From NCBI GenBank assembly GCA_905221605.1, contig CAJNDS010001225.1:182501-246500 (forward strand): DNA of 64,000 nt, given 5' to 3'. Below, piece after piece: positions 11,007 through 21,736 of this stretch (position 1 is the first letter of the stretch; every line of letters begins with the position of its first letter). The translations under genes were made by a program, and so were the position numbers. The notes under the pieces are model-generated. The model was not told where the DNA came from. It was given only the letters and a program-made list of their open reading frames with translations, and did not search any database. The stretch comes from Symbiodinium natans. Its lineage: Eukaryota; Sar; Dinophyceae; Suessiales; Symbiodiniaceae.

Positions 11007-11119
11007 CTACTATTGCTTAAGAACCCCCCACAAAATGAAAACAATAATAATCCCTATATTACCCTTAGAAGGAAGAATATATGTTTCATCATTTTTGGGT
11101 GCTTCTTAAGCAAATAGTG
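11007..11119. mobile_element. CTTAAGAAC-family inverted-repeat element
   Basis: Left CTACTATTGCTTAAGAACC, right CTTCTTAAGCAAATAGTG, with the family interior in inverse orientation (CCCTATATTACCCTTAGAAG). Confidence 0.75.
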
Positions 11120-11275
11120 CGTAGGTAAGCGGCTGCTTTGTAGGGGGTGGGGGGGGGGGGGGGGTTACCCCTAAACGGGCTGTGAGATTTGGAAGAAACC
11201 TCACGTGACCCCCCAACAAAAACCCAGGCCACTACTGACCCCAAAGCTCAAGTCTAACCCGAACCCCTAACCCCT

Positions 11276-11442
11276 AACTCTAAACCCTAAACCCTAAACC
11301 CTAAACCCTAAACCCTAAACCCTAAACCCTAAACCCTAAACCCTAAACCCTAACCCCTCAACCCTCAACCCTCAACCCTAAACCCTAAACCCTAAACCCT
11401 AAACCCTAAACCCTAACCCGAAACCCTAAACAACACCGACTT
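11276..11442 (-). repeat. CCCTAAA array
   Basis: About 20 units, mostly perfect, with a short block of CCCTCAA variants in the middle. Confidence 0.9.
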
Positions 11443-11920
11443 TGGGGTCTCAAGGCTTTATGGAAAAGAAACCGACTGTGAGCCACGTGGGTCCTTCGGG
11501 TAGGGTCTACCTTGACGGGTTGAAGGTTCAGGGGCTTTGGTTTCAGGGCTTATCCGTAGGGCTTCGGGTTGAGTTTACTTTAATACCCAAACCCGAAACA
11601 CTAAACCCTAAACCCTAAACCCATCAACGCCTCGCTCCCCAGACGCCTGACGAAGGCTCAAATCGCATCTTGCCCAAAGGCGAACGTAAATCCAAGCGAC
11701 CAATCCTGCAACTTCATCCTAAACCTAAACCCTAAACCCCTAGGCCCTAAACCCTAAACCCTAAACCCTAAACCCCTAGGCCCTAAACCCTAAACCCTCC
11801 CATGCAATATGCGACCTCTGAACGCGAGATCGGCCTCACATGTCGTCCGAATCCTGATGGCCCATTCCAATCTCGGAGCTTAACAGGTGCGTATCTGAAA
11901 AAGACGGGAGGAGAAAGTCG

Positions 11921-13891
11921 TTAGGCAGTTGGGAAGCTCCACCCCTTCCAAGCTCTGGTCGAAATCATGGCCGAAGGACAAGGTCTGTAGGCCTCTGGAA
12001 GCTGCACCCCTTCCAAGCCCTGGTTGAATTTGAAGCCGAAGGTCAAGGTCTGTAGGCCGCTGGGAAGCTGCACCCCTTCCAAGCTCTGGTCGAAATCATG
12101 GCCGAAGATCAAGGTCTCTAGGCTGCTGGGAAGCCGCTCCCCTTCCAAGCTCTGGTTGAAATCATGGCCGAAGGTCAAGGTCTGTAGACCGCTGGGAAGC
12201 TGCACCCCTTCCAAGCTCTGATTGAAGCGTTCGCCGAAAGTTAAGGTCTGCAGGTTGCCAGCAAGAAGCTCCCCTTCCAAGCTCTGGTTAAAATCGCGGC
12301 CGAATGTCAAAGTCTGTAGGCCGCTGGGAAGCTCCACCCCTTCCAAGCTCTGGTTGAAGCGCTCGCCAAAGGTCAAGGTCTGTAGGCCGCAGGGAAGCCG
12401 CACCCCTTCCAAGCTCTGGTTGAATCTGAAGCCGAAGGTCAAGGTCTGTAGGCCGCTGGGAAGCTGCACCCCGTTCACAATCTGGTCGAAATCATCACCG
12501 AAGGTCAAGGTCTGTAGGCCTCTGGGAAGCTGCACCCCTTCCAAGCTCTGGTCGAATGCAAAGACGAAGGTCAAGGTCTGTAAGCCGCTGGGAAGCTGCA
12601 CCCCTTCCAAGCTCTGGTTGAATCTGAAGCCGAAGGTCAAGGTCTGCAAACCACTGGGACGCTGCACTCCTTCCAAACTCTGGTCGAAGCATTCGCCGAA
12701 GGTCAAGGTATGAATGCCGCTTGAAAGCTGCACCCCTTTCCAGCTCTCCCTGAAATACTCGCCGAAGGTCAAGGTCTGCAGGCCGCTGGGAAGCTGCACC
12801 TCTTTCAAGCTCTGGTTGAACTCATCCCCGAAAGTCAAAGTCTGTAGGCTGCTGGGAAGCTCCACCCCTTCCAAGCTCTGGTTGAAGCGCTCGCCAAAGG
12901 TCAAGGTCTGTAAACCGCCGGGAAGCCGCAGCCCTTCCAAGCTGTGGTTGAACACGTCGCCGAAGGTCAAGGTCTGTAGACCGCTGGGAAGAAGCACCCC
13001 TTCCAAGCTCTGGTTGAAGCGTTTGCCGAAAGTCAAGGTCTGTAGGCCGCTGGGAAGCCGCAGCCCTTCCAAGCTCTGGTTGAACTCACGGCCGAAGGTC
13101 AAGGTCTGTAGGCCGCAGGGAAGCTGCACCCCTTCCAAGCCCTGGTTGAAAACGACGCCGAAGGTCAAGCTCTGTAGGCCGCTGGGAAGCTTCACCCCTT
13201 CCAAGCACTGGTTGAAGTTCCAGCCGAAGGTCAAGGCCTGTAGGCCGCTGGGAAGCTGCACCCTTTCCAAGCTCTGGTTGAATCTGAAGCCGAATGTCAA
13301 GGTCTGTAGCCCGCTGGGAAGCTGAACCCCTTCCAAGCTCTGGTTAAAGCTCTCGCCGAAAGTCAAGATCTGTAGGCTGCTGGGAAGCTGCACCCCTTCC
13401 AAGCTCTGTTCGAACTCACGGCCGAAGGTCAAGGTCTGTAGGCCGCAGGGAAGCTGCACCCCTTCCAAGCCCTGGTTGAAGACGACGCCGAAGGTCAAGG
13501 TCTGTAGGCCGCTGGGAAGCTGCACCCCTTCCAAGGTCTGGTTGAAATCGCGGCCGAAAGTCAACGCAACAACCCCAGCTATGGCATCCGTGTCGTCACT
13601 CGATGCTGTTCTTGCTAATGCTCGTTCTAGACTGTGTGCCGAGCAGCCTGCGCCAAATTTACGAGCCAGGTATGCGAGCTCTTGATTTTGAGTTTGTTTC
13701 AGCAGCGGCTGGTGCAGATCAAGAACACGGTCACCTGAAGTCAGCACGATGGACGCTTCAGAAAGGCCAACACGTCCTGCGACGCGTCTCCGCACATCCA
13801 GCCCCATTTCCGCTTCGCCCGCATGGAGCTCAAACGTTGAACCGGCAACGCTGTGGATGGTCAATGGCCACATGCTGGCTTCCGCCGGCAC
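11921..13891 (-). CDS. Ubiquitin-like domain + FNIP-repeat protein
   Basis: A 656-residue uninterrupted frame. Residues about 8-75 resemble a ubiquitin-like fold (TIHSVAGSTFELHAGEAEM, then a LTSGDRVLD segment). From about residue 105 there are 24 tandem 22-residue repeats with core LTFGxxFNQSLEGVQLPSGL, the pattern of Pfam FNIP repeats known from Dictyostelium and giant DNA viruses. The repeat predicts a regular solenoid; partner unknown. The first Met (13891) is the only one upstream of the ubiquitin-like part. The last repeat is broken: one G missing near 11994-11997 compared with the other copies shifts the frame and replaces the last 24 residues. With that base the frame would run to a stop at 11880. 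No introns and no telomere repeats inside, which suggests a retroposed or compact gene. Confidence 0.8.
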   Translation of the reverse strand: MPAEASMWPLTIHSVAGSTFELHAGEAEMGLDVRRRVAGRVGLSEASIVLTSGDRVLDLHQPLLKQTQNQELAYLARKFGAGCSAHSLERALARTASSDDTDAIAGVVALTFGRDFNQTLEGVQLPSGLQTLTFGVVFNQGLEGVQLPCGLQTLTFGREFEQSLEGVQLPSSLQILTFGESFNQSLEGVQLPSGLQTLTFGFRFNQSLERVQLPSGLQALTFGWNFNQCLEGVKLPSGLQSLTFGVVFNQGLEGVQLPCGLQTLTFGREFNQSLEGLRLPSGLQTLTFGKRFNQSLEGVLLPSGLQTLTFGDVFNHSLEGLRLPGGLQTLTFGERFNQSLEGVELPSSLQTLTFGDEFNQSLKEVQLPSGLQTLTFGEYFRESWKGVQLSSGIHTLTFGECFDQSLEGVQRPSGLQTLTFGFRFNQSLEGVQLPSGLQTLTFVFAFDQSLEGVQLPRGLQTLTFGDDFDQIVNGVQLPSGLQTLTFGFRFNQSLEGVRLPCGLQTLTFGERFNQSLEGVELPSGLQTLTFGRDFNQSLEGELLAGNLQTLTFGERFNQSLEGVQLPSGLQTLTFGHDFNQSLEGERLPSSLETLIFGHDFDQSLEGVQLPSGLQTLTFGFKFNQGLEGVQLPEAYRPCPSAMISTRAWKGWSFPTA

Positions 13892-15361
13892 TTGGCCCGA
13901 ATTATGCCCACCTCAACGTGTATGACGACTCGACACGAACCACGGCGCAGAAGTGAGTGGCAATGTCAAAAAAACATATTCCGAGTTCTTCATTACCAGG
14001 GAATGAAGAGGCTCCAAAAGTCTTAGCATCCTAAACTCCCCCCAATGGCTCTTTATATTGTTGTCTTCTCTAAACAATCTTCAGTTGTCTTCTCAATTTC
14101 AACAGCACGGAGAGGGCTTTTTGAATGTAGTAGGCCCTCTAGAAAATATCACATAAACCCATACCCCAAATACGCCAAAGTCCAAAGGCCTAAAGCAGAG
14201 CGCCGCTCAATTGAAGATCTGAGGCCTAAAGCAGCAAAAACTCGAAAACGTTATAAGCCGTAAACCCTGAATCCTAAACACCAAACCTTAAACCCTAAAC
14301 CTAAATCCTAACCAAGACACCTCAAGTGCCCTGACGGCCTTGAATTTTCCACCGTCCTAGTTTTCGATGCCAAGCACTCCACCAAAATCCTTCACCTCCC
14401 TCCTAAGACTATGCGTTTAGGGTTGCAGGGTTTAGGGTTTAGGGTTTAGGGTTTAGGGTTTAGGGTTTAGGGTTTAGGGAGCCGATCTAACATGGTCAGT
14501 CCATCAAGGGACAAAAAGAGGGTCCATTATCTCGTAAGGTGGCCTCAAGCCACATGGGATTCTCAAGCTGATGCCGAAAGCCTTTCACAAAACGTCTCCC
14601 TAAACCCTAAACCCCAAACCCTAAACCCTAAACCCTAAATCCTAAAAACCTAAGCCCTAAACGCCAAGCCTGAGAGACCAGGTCGGATGGCGGCTGAGGG
14701 CTCGCCTTTGGGGCCGAAGCCTTTGAGAGCTTTGAGTTGAGTTTAGGGTTTGGGGTTTGGGGTTTGGGGTTTGGGGTTTAGGGCTTAGGGCTTAGGGCTT
14801 AGGGCTTAGGGTTGAGGGTTGAGGGTTGAGGGTTTAGCGTTTAGGGTTAGGGTTTAGAGTTCGGGCTTCATAACAGGGGCCTGAATAAGTATAAAAAAGG
14901 TTTCTTTTGTCTTTTTTTTTTTTTTTTGGGGGGGGGGGGGGCTCTTATAGTAGAAATATAAATGGACCCTAAGGGAAGACTATTAGCATTTCTTCCGACC
15001 CCTATATCAGAGGTTTTGGGCAGGATGGAGGGTACTGGGCGTTGGGCTTCAATGGGCTTACAAGAGAAGAGGGCTCGGGCTTGCAAGTGGTTTTAGGGTT
15101 TAGGGTTTAGAGTTGTTTAGGGTTTAGGGTTTAGGGTTTTAGGGTTTAGGGTTTAGAGGTCCAGAAAAAGCAGCTCAGAAAAGTCGTCGTAAACCTGGAT
15201 CAACCCTCAGTTCTAAACAAAGGGTAAGGGATGGCGGGGCGATGTTACAGAGTTAAAGCCCCGCGTGTACCAGCAGCAACCGTTCGCCAGCACAGGGTGC
15301 AGCGCGCAAGTATTTGAGTTGAGGGTGTAGGGTGTAGGGTTTAAGGTTTCGGGTACTCTGG

Positions 15362-15598
15362 GGGGCTTTAAAAGCTAGAATGGGGTTTGGGGGGGGTTTA
15401 TCATAGTATAATTATATAGGGAACCTGAGGAAATAACGTGAGAAACTATTCGGACCCCTACATTACCCCTGAACCCACAAACCTCTGCTACCAGATGACG
15501 TAGGGGCCTTAAAAATTGGAGCAGGGGTTTGGGTGGAGATTTCAGTAGAATTCTAAAGGAACTCTGAGGGAGTCCCTTTTTTACTCCTGAACCCTGAG
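15362..15598. repeat. Two diverged tandem copies of a 95-120 bp repeat
   Basis: Copy one at 15362-15482 and copy two at 15502-15598 share GGGxCTTAAAA, GGGGTTTGGG, AGTA(T)AATT, ATAGGGAACCTGAGG and CCCCTGAACCC or its equivalent. The second copy overlaps the 3' end of the RING-type ORF. Confidence 0.6.
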
Positions 15599-15927
15599 GG
15601 GGTATTCAGGCCATTGTCTGCATCATTTGGGTTAGCAGGATTGGCGTTGCCTGCATTCGGGTTGGCTGCATTCGCCACTCTCGCCAGATGGCACCGCATA
15701 GGGCATGGCATGTCAGCATCAGCCTGGGCCATGCCGGCTGCATTGGCCCAGCGGAGACAGCAATCATGATGGTACACATGACCACAGACCAACCTGAGCA
15801 ACACATCGTCCGCAAGCATACAATCATGGCAAATGACGCACATCTCGGGCTCTGCCTCCTCTGCTTCATCAGGAAGATCGTTCTCATTGCCCTCCTCCGG
15901 CACAAAGGCGCATCGCCACAAAAGCAT
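15553..15927 (-). CDS. RING-H2-like zinc-finger ORF
   Basis: 124 residues. An acidic N-terminal stretch precedes a cysteine/histidine pattern: CVIC at 31-34, CGHVYHHDC near 49-57, and CPMRC near 75. This is the CxxC..CxHxxHxxC layout of RING-H2 ubiquitin ligases, which recruit E2 enzymes. The last pair has three residues between cysteines rather than the usual two, so either the second cysteine site is altered or the family variant differs. The tail is Asn/Ala-rich and its last dozen residues lie in repeat DNA (15502-15598). The 5' end abuts a TTTAGGG array, so the ORF may be one exon of a longer gene. Confidence 0.6.
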   Translation of the reverse strand: MLLWRCAFVPEEGNENDLPDEAEEAEPEMCVICHDCMLADDVLLRLVCGHVYHHDCCLRWANAAGMAQADADMPCPMRCHLARVANAANPNAGNANPANPNDADNGLNTPSGFRSKKGTPSEFL

Positions 15928-16011
15928 ATCCGTTTATGCGTTTAGGGTTTAGGGTTGATGCACAGCAGGACTCTGTACAACCAAAAAGGTAACAGCTAGC
16001 TACCCAGCCCC

Positions 16012-16135
16012 TACCTGGAGGTTCATGGTACTTAGTAACCCCATAATATCCCTACTAGGGTACTTAAGGGGCTTGTATATGTGGGATATATCTACACTTA
16101 TAGTGGAGTACTAACTACCCTGAACCTCCAAGCAA
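16012..16135. mobile_element. TACTTGGAGGTTCA-family inverted-repeat element
   Basis: Left TACCTGGAGGTTCATGGTAC, right TGAACCTCCAAGCAA, family interior present. A CCCTAAA array starts directly after it. Confidence 0.8.
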
Positions 16136-16240
16136 GTCAGACAACCCTAAACCCTAAACCCTAAACCCTAAACCCTAAACCCTAAACCCTAAACAACTGC
16201 TACCAGGTAGGCAGCTCCGACGCGCCTCTTTGTGGGCGGG

Positions 16241-16264
16241 CTTCTCCACTTCGACGATCTTCTC
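16241..16264 (-). CDS. Alveolin-like exon (EKIVEVEK)
   Basis: Eight codons, EKIVEVEK, after acceptor CCCGAG. Matches the glutamate/valine repeat of the exons upstream on this strand (16.8-28.9 kb). The donor is not clear. Likely near the 3' end of the alveolin-like gene. Confidence 0.45.
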
Positions 16265-16865
16265 CTCGGGACGATGAAGGGCGGTGCAGGGTTGGAGGTT
16301 CTTAGGGGTTCCGGCGGGGTTTAGCAGCCAAACCCTAAACCCTAAACCCTAAACCCTAAACCCTAAACCGAAACCCTAAACCCTAAACCCTAAACCCTTT
16401 AAGTTCAATGTAGGGCCCTCCTGGGGGATGGTGCTCCTAGATAGGGCATCATGGAGGCTGGCCCTTCGGAGCTCCAAACCTTCAGCACGCTTCTAGGCCC
16501 CAGAGTAGCCTAGGAACAAAAAAGGCTTAGGGTTTAGGGTTTAGGGCTTAGGGCTTAGGGCTTAGGGCTTAGGGTTTAGGGTTTAGGGTTTAAGATTTAG
16601 GGATTAGGGCTTCGGGATTAGGGTTTAGGGCTAGACCCAAGAGTAGCCTAGGAATGAAAAGGGTGCCCTTTTGGGTTTAAAGGGGCTTATAAGAGAACCT
16701 AAGCCCTAAAAACATGAGTAAGGGCCTACTCTGGGCCCAGTTGTGGCATCCTACTTCGCGAACTAGTCCTCCCCCACCGTACTTTTAAGGGCTTTTCGGT
16801 TTAGGCTCCAAACCAGAGCCAAAAACCCCAAAAAAAACAAAACTTTAAACTTTCAACTGAGCTGC

Positions 16866-16898
16866 GACGATCGTCTCGACGGGAACTTCCTTGACCAC
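16866..16898 (-). CDS. Alveolin-like exon (VVKEVPVETIV)
   Basis: Thirty-three nucleotides, phase 0/0, acceptor GCCAG, donor GCAGCT (GC type). Peptide VVKEVPVETIV contains the VPVE core. A TTTAGGG array lies just to the right. Confidence 0.65.
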
Positions 16899-17343
16899 CT
16901 GGCTCCAAGGGTTTAGGGTTTAGGGTGTGGGGTTAGGGTTTAGGGTGTAGGGCTTTAGGGTCTACATGGCTTCGGGGTTTGGGGTCTAGGATTGGCCTGA
17001 GGCGGCGCGTAGCAAGGCCTCGTTACATCACTATGTGTTTGGCATCACCGCACCCTCCCAGAATGCCTTCGAATTTGAGTTTTTTGAATCGATTTCTTAC
17101 TTAAATCGTTACCATTCACAACCACACCCTTTTCTCATTCGGCTCGCTCAGCCCAAAAAACACCAACCAACCAACCAACCCTAGGCCCTAAACCCCACAT
17201 CCTAGACCCTAATTTTAAACCCTAAACCCTAAACCAGAAGCCCCAAACCCTAAACCCCTTTTTTCTCATTCGCCCAGACAACAGCCCTTCTCGGCCCTTG
17301 CTGGAGGTCTCTGAGAAAAAACGTGGGGTCATTTCTGCAGGCC

Positions 17344-17414
17344 TAGGGTTTAGGGTTTAGGGTTTAGGGTTTAGGGTTTAGGGTTTAGGGTTTAGGGTTT
17401 AGGGTTTAGGGTTT
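17344..17414 (+). repeat. TTTAGGG array
   Basis: Ten perfect units. Confidence 0.9.
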
Positions 17415-17544
17415 GTCCCAAACCTCAAATCTGGAAAGTCAAGCGGTCATTTCTGCCATCAAGCCCTTTGCATAAGTACTACTATACCAGGGCCGTTTTT
17501 TTCCCCAAAAAACCCGAATCCTGGGATGCCTGCCCACAGAGGCG

Positions 17545-18030
17545 GCCCTTGAACCCCAAGCCCAAAATCCTCAATCCTCAATCCAAAAAACTCTAAATCC
17601 CAAAGCCTAAATCCTAAGCTCGAAATCCTAAACCTGAAGTTCTAGTCCCTAAGTCTGAAACCCCACATCCTAAACTCTAAATCCTAAAACCTAAATGCTA
17701 AGCCCCCAAACCTGAACCCTTAGTCCTGAATCATAAACCCAAACCCATAAAGCCTTCTAAATTGCTAAAGGCCCTCTGAACCCTACATCCTAAAGCCTGA
17801 ACTCTACATGCCAGATCCTCATCCTCAACTCCTCATCCTGAATCCTAGATCCTAAATCCTAAATCCTGAAGGCCCCGCAAAGGCCCTGAACCTCAATAAA
17901 CCCTATCATCCTGAATCCTGACACCGAAATCCTAAAGGCCCACAAAGGCCCCTGATTCCTAAATCCTAAGTTCTGAATCCTAAATCCTAAGCTTGAATCC
18001 TAAATCCTGAATCCTAAAGGACCACGTCTC
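17545..18030. other. Degenerate telomere-like field (CCTAAATCCT)
   Basis: Nearly 500 bp of decayed units such as AATCCTAAATCCTGA, with no intact long array and no exon seen. Confidence 0.6.
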
Positions 18031-18159
18031 CATTAAGTTTTAAAGATGCATCGGTAGAGAGGGTTTAGTGTCCGGAAGGCTTAGAGTTTAGGGTTTAGGG
18101 TTTCGGGTTTAGGGTTTCCCGCAGCCCTCCTAAACCCCTAAGCCATCAACCCTAAACCC

Positions 18160-18700
18160 TAGTTTGTGAATGTTTGAAGCCCGGCAAGCAGCCGGAACTC
18201 CGGCCTTTGTAAATGTGTTTACGGCTTGGGGTGCTACAATGGCCTAAGATGCCCACAAAAAGTAGATTCGTTGACAATTGATCATATAACAGAATCTCGC
18301 TCCTCGTGTCTGGGAATCGTGGGTGGCCGGGCCCACTGAGCATGCTGCGATGTTCAAGCCCTGGTGCGCGTACAGCTGCATCACGGCCCTCCTCTGAAAA
18401 CCCAGCGACGGATTGTGTGCCACGTCATCCGCCGTCTGCTCGTCAGTCGCGGATAGGATGGCTAGCGGCTAGCTCACGTTCAGTCACATGGTCCCTTCAT
18501 ACGGTCCCTTACCTTTCTTTGTCAGAGTTCTGAAGTACAGGCTGCTGGGTGTTCTAGGGCACGTTAAGGAGTATGCAAGGGCTCCCCAAATAGAAGGCCC
18601 TTGTAGCTACACCAAGAGGCCTCCGCTTAAAATCTGAGCCCCCGAAGACAGCCCCAAAGCCGTAGGGTTCAAACTCCTCTCATCGGAACCCTCCAGATCT
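18160..18700. other. Unique sequence without assigned gene
   Basis: Over 500 bp lacking telomere repeats. Short frames on both strands show no recognisable domain. It may hide an exon or a regulatory region; I see nothing specific. Confidence 0.5.
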
Positions 18701-18866
18701 ACTCCCCTAAACCCTGAAGCCCAGAAGCCCTTAAACCATCTCTTAAACCGTAAACCCTAACCCTAAACCCTTAACCCTAACCCTAAACCCTAAACCCTAA
18801 ATCCTAAATCCTAAACCCTAAACCCTAAACCCTAAACCCTAAACCCTGGTTGGAAGTTGGAAGTGC

Positions 18867-18914
18867 CTCGCGGATCACCTCCACGGGCACCTCTTTGAGG
18901 ACTTCCCTCTCCAC
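18867..18914 (-). CDS. Alveolin-like exon (VEREVLKEVPVEVIRE)
   Basis: Sixteen codons, phase 0/0, acceptor TCGGCAG, donor GCACTT. Peptide VEREVLKEVPVEVIRE is a full alveolin-type unit. The exon lies between a CCCTAAA array ending at 18847 and a TTTAGGG/TTTGGGG array starting near 18956. Confidence 0.75.
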
Positions 18915-18955
18915 CTGCCGAGGCATTCGGAGGTTCTTAGGGTTTCAGGGGCTGC

Positions 18956-19094
18956 TAGGGTTTGGGGTTTGGGGTTTGGGGTTTGGGGTTTGGGGTTTGG
19001 GGTTTGGGGTTTGGGGTTTAGGGTTTAGGGTTTAGGGTTTAGGGTTTAGGGTTTAGGGTTTAGGGTTTAGGGTTTAGGGTTTAGGGTTTAGGGT
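18956..19094 (+). repeat. TTTGGGG variant block followed by TTTAGGG array
   Basis: About eight homogeneous TTTGGGG units followed by about ten perfect TTTAGGG units. One variant unit has been expanded as a block. Confidence 0.9.
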
Positions 19095-19298
19095 ACAGGC
19101 GAAGCCATCGGAGGTTTGGGTAATCGTGGGTTTGAGGGTTGAGTGGGTTTAGAGCTCAGGTCGTTCGTCTGGTTTTTTTTGTTTTTTTTTTTTTTGGGGG
19201 GGGGTGTCCTTCATTGCATCCAGCAACCTGAGGCCAGGTTCTTGTCCAAAAACTCAGGTTAGATGCCAGAACAGCGAAACTTTAACCTTAACTACATG

Positions 19299-19408
19299 GG
19301 GGGGGGGGTTCCGAAATTAGGGGTACCTTATTCGGGTCCTCGTTATGAAGGGGTGCTATTATTGTTTGGGGATCTATATTGGGGGCCCCCTATTTTCGTA
19401 AATCCCCA
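19299..19408. mobile_element. GGGTTCCGAAATT-family element
   Basis: Starts GGGGGGGTTCCGAAATTAGG and ends GCCCCCTATTTTCGTAAATC, imperfect inverse ends, with inner ATCTATATTGGGGG. Relatives at 41726-41830 and inside 48611-48716. Confidence 0.6.
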
Positions 19409-19482
19409 CATAGCCTTATCACGGAAACGAGAACCCAGCAAGGGACGAGAGCACTGGGCCGTAGTCTCTCAACGACGCGCAC

Positions 19483-19518
19483 CTCGCGGATCACTTCCAC
19501 GGGAACCTCCTTCTCCAC
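19483..19518 (-). CDS. Alveolin-like exon (VEKEVPVEVIRE), duplicate A
   Basis: Twelve codons, phase 0/0, acceptor GTTCAG, donor GTGCGC. Identical peptide to the exon at 20949-20984, as part of a segmental duplication. Confidence 0.7.
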
Positions 19519-20263
19519 CTGAACGTGCTAAACCCTAAACACCCTAAACACTCTGGACCCAGAACTCCCTAAACTCCCAAAATTCATAGAACCCTAAATC
19601 ATAAACCCCAAACACCAAACCCTAAACCCTAAACCCGAGCTAAACCCTCAAAGCTCTGGAGACGAGTCGCTGAACCCCTCCTCGTGGCTTGGCTCTGGGT
19701 CGGGATGGATGTGGCCCTTTCGGGAGTTGAGCAACTGGGGGTGGATCTTGGATGAGTGTTTCAGGTTACGTAAACCCTAAACCCTCAGCCCCTAAACCCT
19801 AAACCCTCAACTTGTCACTGTCGGTTTGGGGCATAGGGTTTAGGGGCTCCAGCAACGCGATTCTGAGGCTCAAGGGCACACAAGACCCGAGAGCCTAAAC
19901 CCAGCACAACACCCTCAACCCTAAAAAGCCCTGAAGTTCAGGGTGTGCTAGAACCCAAAGGCCTAAGCCACCTCTAAATGAGAATCAACACTGATGAGCC
20001 CGAAATACAAAAATCTGAAGCCCCTGAATCCGAAGTCCTAAAGAACCCTCGGTTTAGGGTTTAGGGCCCTCCATCCTAAACGCGCTCAACGCCAAACCTC
20101 CTGAACCCCAAACGCCAAACCCCTTCAACCCTAAACCCTCAACCCTAAACCCCAAACCCTAAACCCCAAACCCTGAACCCAAAACCTCGAAACCACACCC
20201 TCTAAGTCATCCGAGGGTCATCAAAACCTTAAACCCTAAACCCTCAAAATCTGAGGGTGGCAC

Positions 20264-20311
20264 GATGCGAACGACCTCCACAGGAATCTCCTTGACGACC
20301 TCCTTCTCCAC
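20264..20311 (-). CDS. Alveolin-like exon (VEKEVVKEIPVEVVRI), duplicate A
   Basis: Sixteen codons, phase 0/0, acceptor GTTGCAG, donor GTGCCA. CCCTAAA on the left, TTTAGGG on the right. Identical peptide at 21659-21706. Confidence 0.75.
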
Positions 20312-20454
20312 CTGCAACTGTTGGGGGAGCTTCAGGGTTTCCAGGGTTTAGGGTTTTGGGTTTAGGGTCCTTAGGTTTCGGGCACCTGGCTTTTGTAAGC
20401 CTGCCAAGGCCTTTCTCCACCTCCAGCTACTAGGGTAGCTCCCCCAAGTACTAA

Positions 20455-20592
20455 CGCTAAACCCTAAACCCTAAACCCTAAACCCTAAACCCTAAACCCT
20501 AAACCCTAAACCCTAAACCCTAAACCCTAAACCCTAAACCCTAAACCCTAAACCCCAAACCCCAAACCCTAAACCCTAAACCCTAAACCCTA
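20455..20592 (-). repeat. CCCTAAA array
   Basis: About 19 units with two CCCCAAA variants, one of the longest arrays in the window. Confidence 0.95.
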
Positions 20593-20879
20593 CCCCCTCT
20601 TAGCATCCCTATGAATGCCTTTTAGTATATAGGGGAACTCATGCCAAGTCAGAGGGCTTTCGAGCTTTTAGAGCTTCGAAGTTTTCTAGGCTGCTCTGAG
20701 CTTGCTGCTTGGGCTCACGGGCTTTTAAGGTTAAAAAAGGAAAACTAAGGGCTTGATCCTTAGGGTAGTTACATGGTCCCTTAGTAGGGGCCCTTAAAAG
20801 GGGACCCCTTTTTGAAACCTAAGTCCCCTTTTAAGGGCCCTAAACTAAACCCTATTATAAGTACAGCTGAACTAGGGTT

Positions 20880-20905
20880 GCTAAGTACCCTGAAACCTCC
20901 AAGTA
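20880..20905. mobile_element. Solo right end of the TACTTGGAGGTTCA family
   Basis: CTAAGTACCCTGAAACCTCC followed by AAGTAG. Only this terminus is recognisable; an inverted AAGGGGACCCCTTTT region lies to its left (20790-20850). Confidence 0.55.
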
Positions 20906-20948
20906 GCAAGAACCAGAACTGGGCCGCAATCCCTCGCGCGACGCGCAC

Positions 20949-20984
20949 CTCGCGGATCACTTCCACGGGAACCTCCTTCTCCAC
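20949..20984 (-). CDS. Alveolin-like exon (VEKEVPVEVIRE), duplicate B
   Basis: Twelve codons, phase 0/0, acceptor CAGTCAG, donor GTGCGC. Duplicate of 19483-19518. Confidence 0.7.
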
Positions 20985-21658
20985 CTGACTGTGCTATACC
21001 CTAAGCGCCCTAAACCCTGAACTCCATAAACTCCCTAAATTCACTAAACCCTAAACCCTAAACCCTAAACCCTGAACCCTGAACACTAAAGCCTAAACCC
21101 TAAACCCTAAACCCTAAACCTATCACTGTCGGTTTGGGTCATAGGGTTTAGGGGGTCCAGCATCGCAATTCTGAGGCTCAAGGGCACACAAAACCCGAGA
21201 GCCTAAACCCTATTAAAAATGAACCCTGGACCCGACGTAAGCAGAACCCAAAGGCCTAAGCCACGTCTAAATGAGAATCATAACTGATAAGCGCGAAACA
21301 CATACATCTGAAGCCCCTGAGCCCTAAGTCCTAAAAAAACGCTCGGTTCAGGGTTTAGGGTTTAGGGTTTAGGGTTTAGGGTTTAGGGTTTAGGGTTTAG
21401 GGTTTGCGGTTTAGGGCCCTCCACCCTAAAACCCTCAACAACAAAGCAGCACCCCTCTAACTCATAAGCCCCATTGGCCCCTAAACCCCAGCCTAAAAGC
21501 CAAACCCCAAACCCTAATTAAACCCCAACCCTAAACCCTAAACCCAAAAGCCCAAACCCCAAACCCTAAACTCCAAACCCTAAACCCTAACCACCCCTCT
21601 AACCCTCCTCAGAAAGCAACTCTGATCGAACACCCTCTAAGTCATCTGAGGGTGGCAC

Positions 21659-21706
21659 GATGCGAACGACCTCTACAGGAATCTCCTTGACGACCTCCTT
21701 CTCCAC
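21659..21706 (-). CDS. Alveolin-like exon (VEKEVVKEIPVEVVRI), duplicate B
   Basis: Sixteen codons, phase 0/0, acceptor CTTGCAG, donor GTGCCA, TTTAGGG array directly right. Duplicate of 20264-20311; the coding DNA differs at a single base. Confidence 0.75.
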
Positions 21707-21736
21707 CTGCAAGTTCTGGGAGCTTCAGGGCTTGCA

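Noticed and set aside
11640-11712. Possible exon island
   Set aside because: Both strands read well (TPDEGSNRILPKGERKSK on plus, DWSLGFTFAFGQDA on minus) and neither could be preferred.
12024-13325. Several long plus-strand frames opposite the FNIP gene
   Set aside because: They mirror the 66-bp repeat on the other strand; Lys/Ser/Pro-rich with no domain, while the minus strand gives clean FNIP repeats and a ubiquitin-like head.
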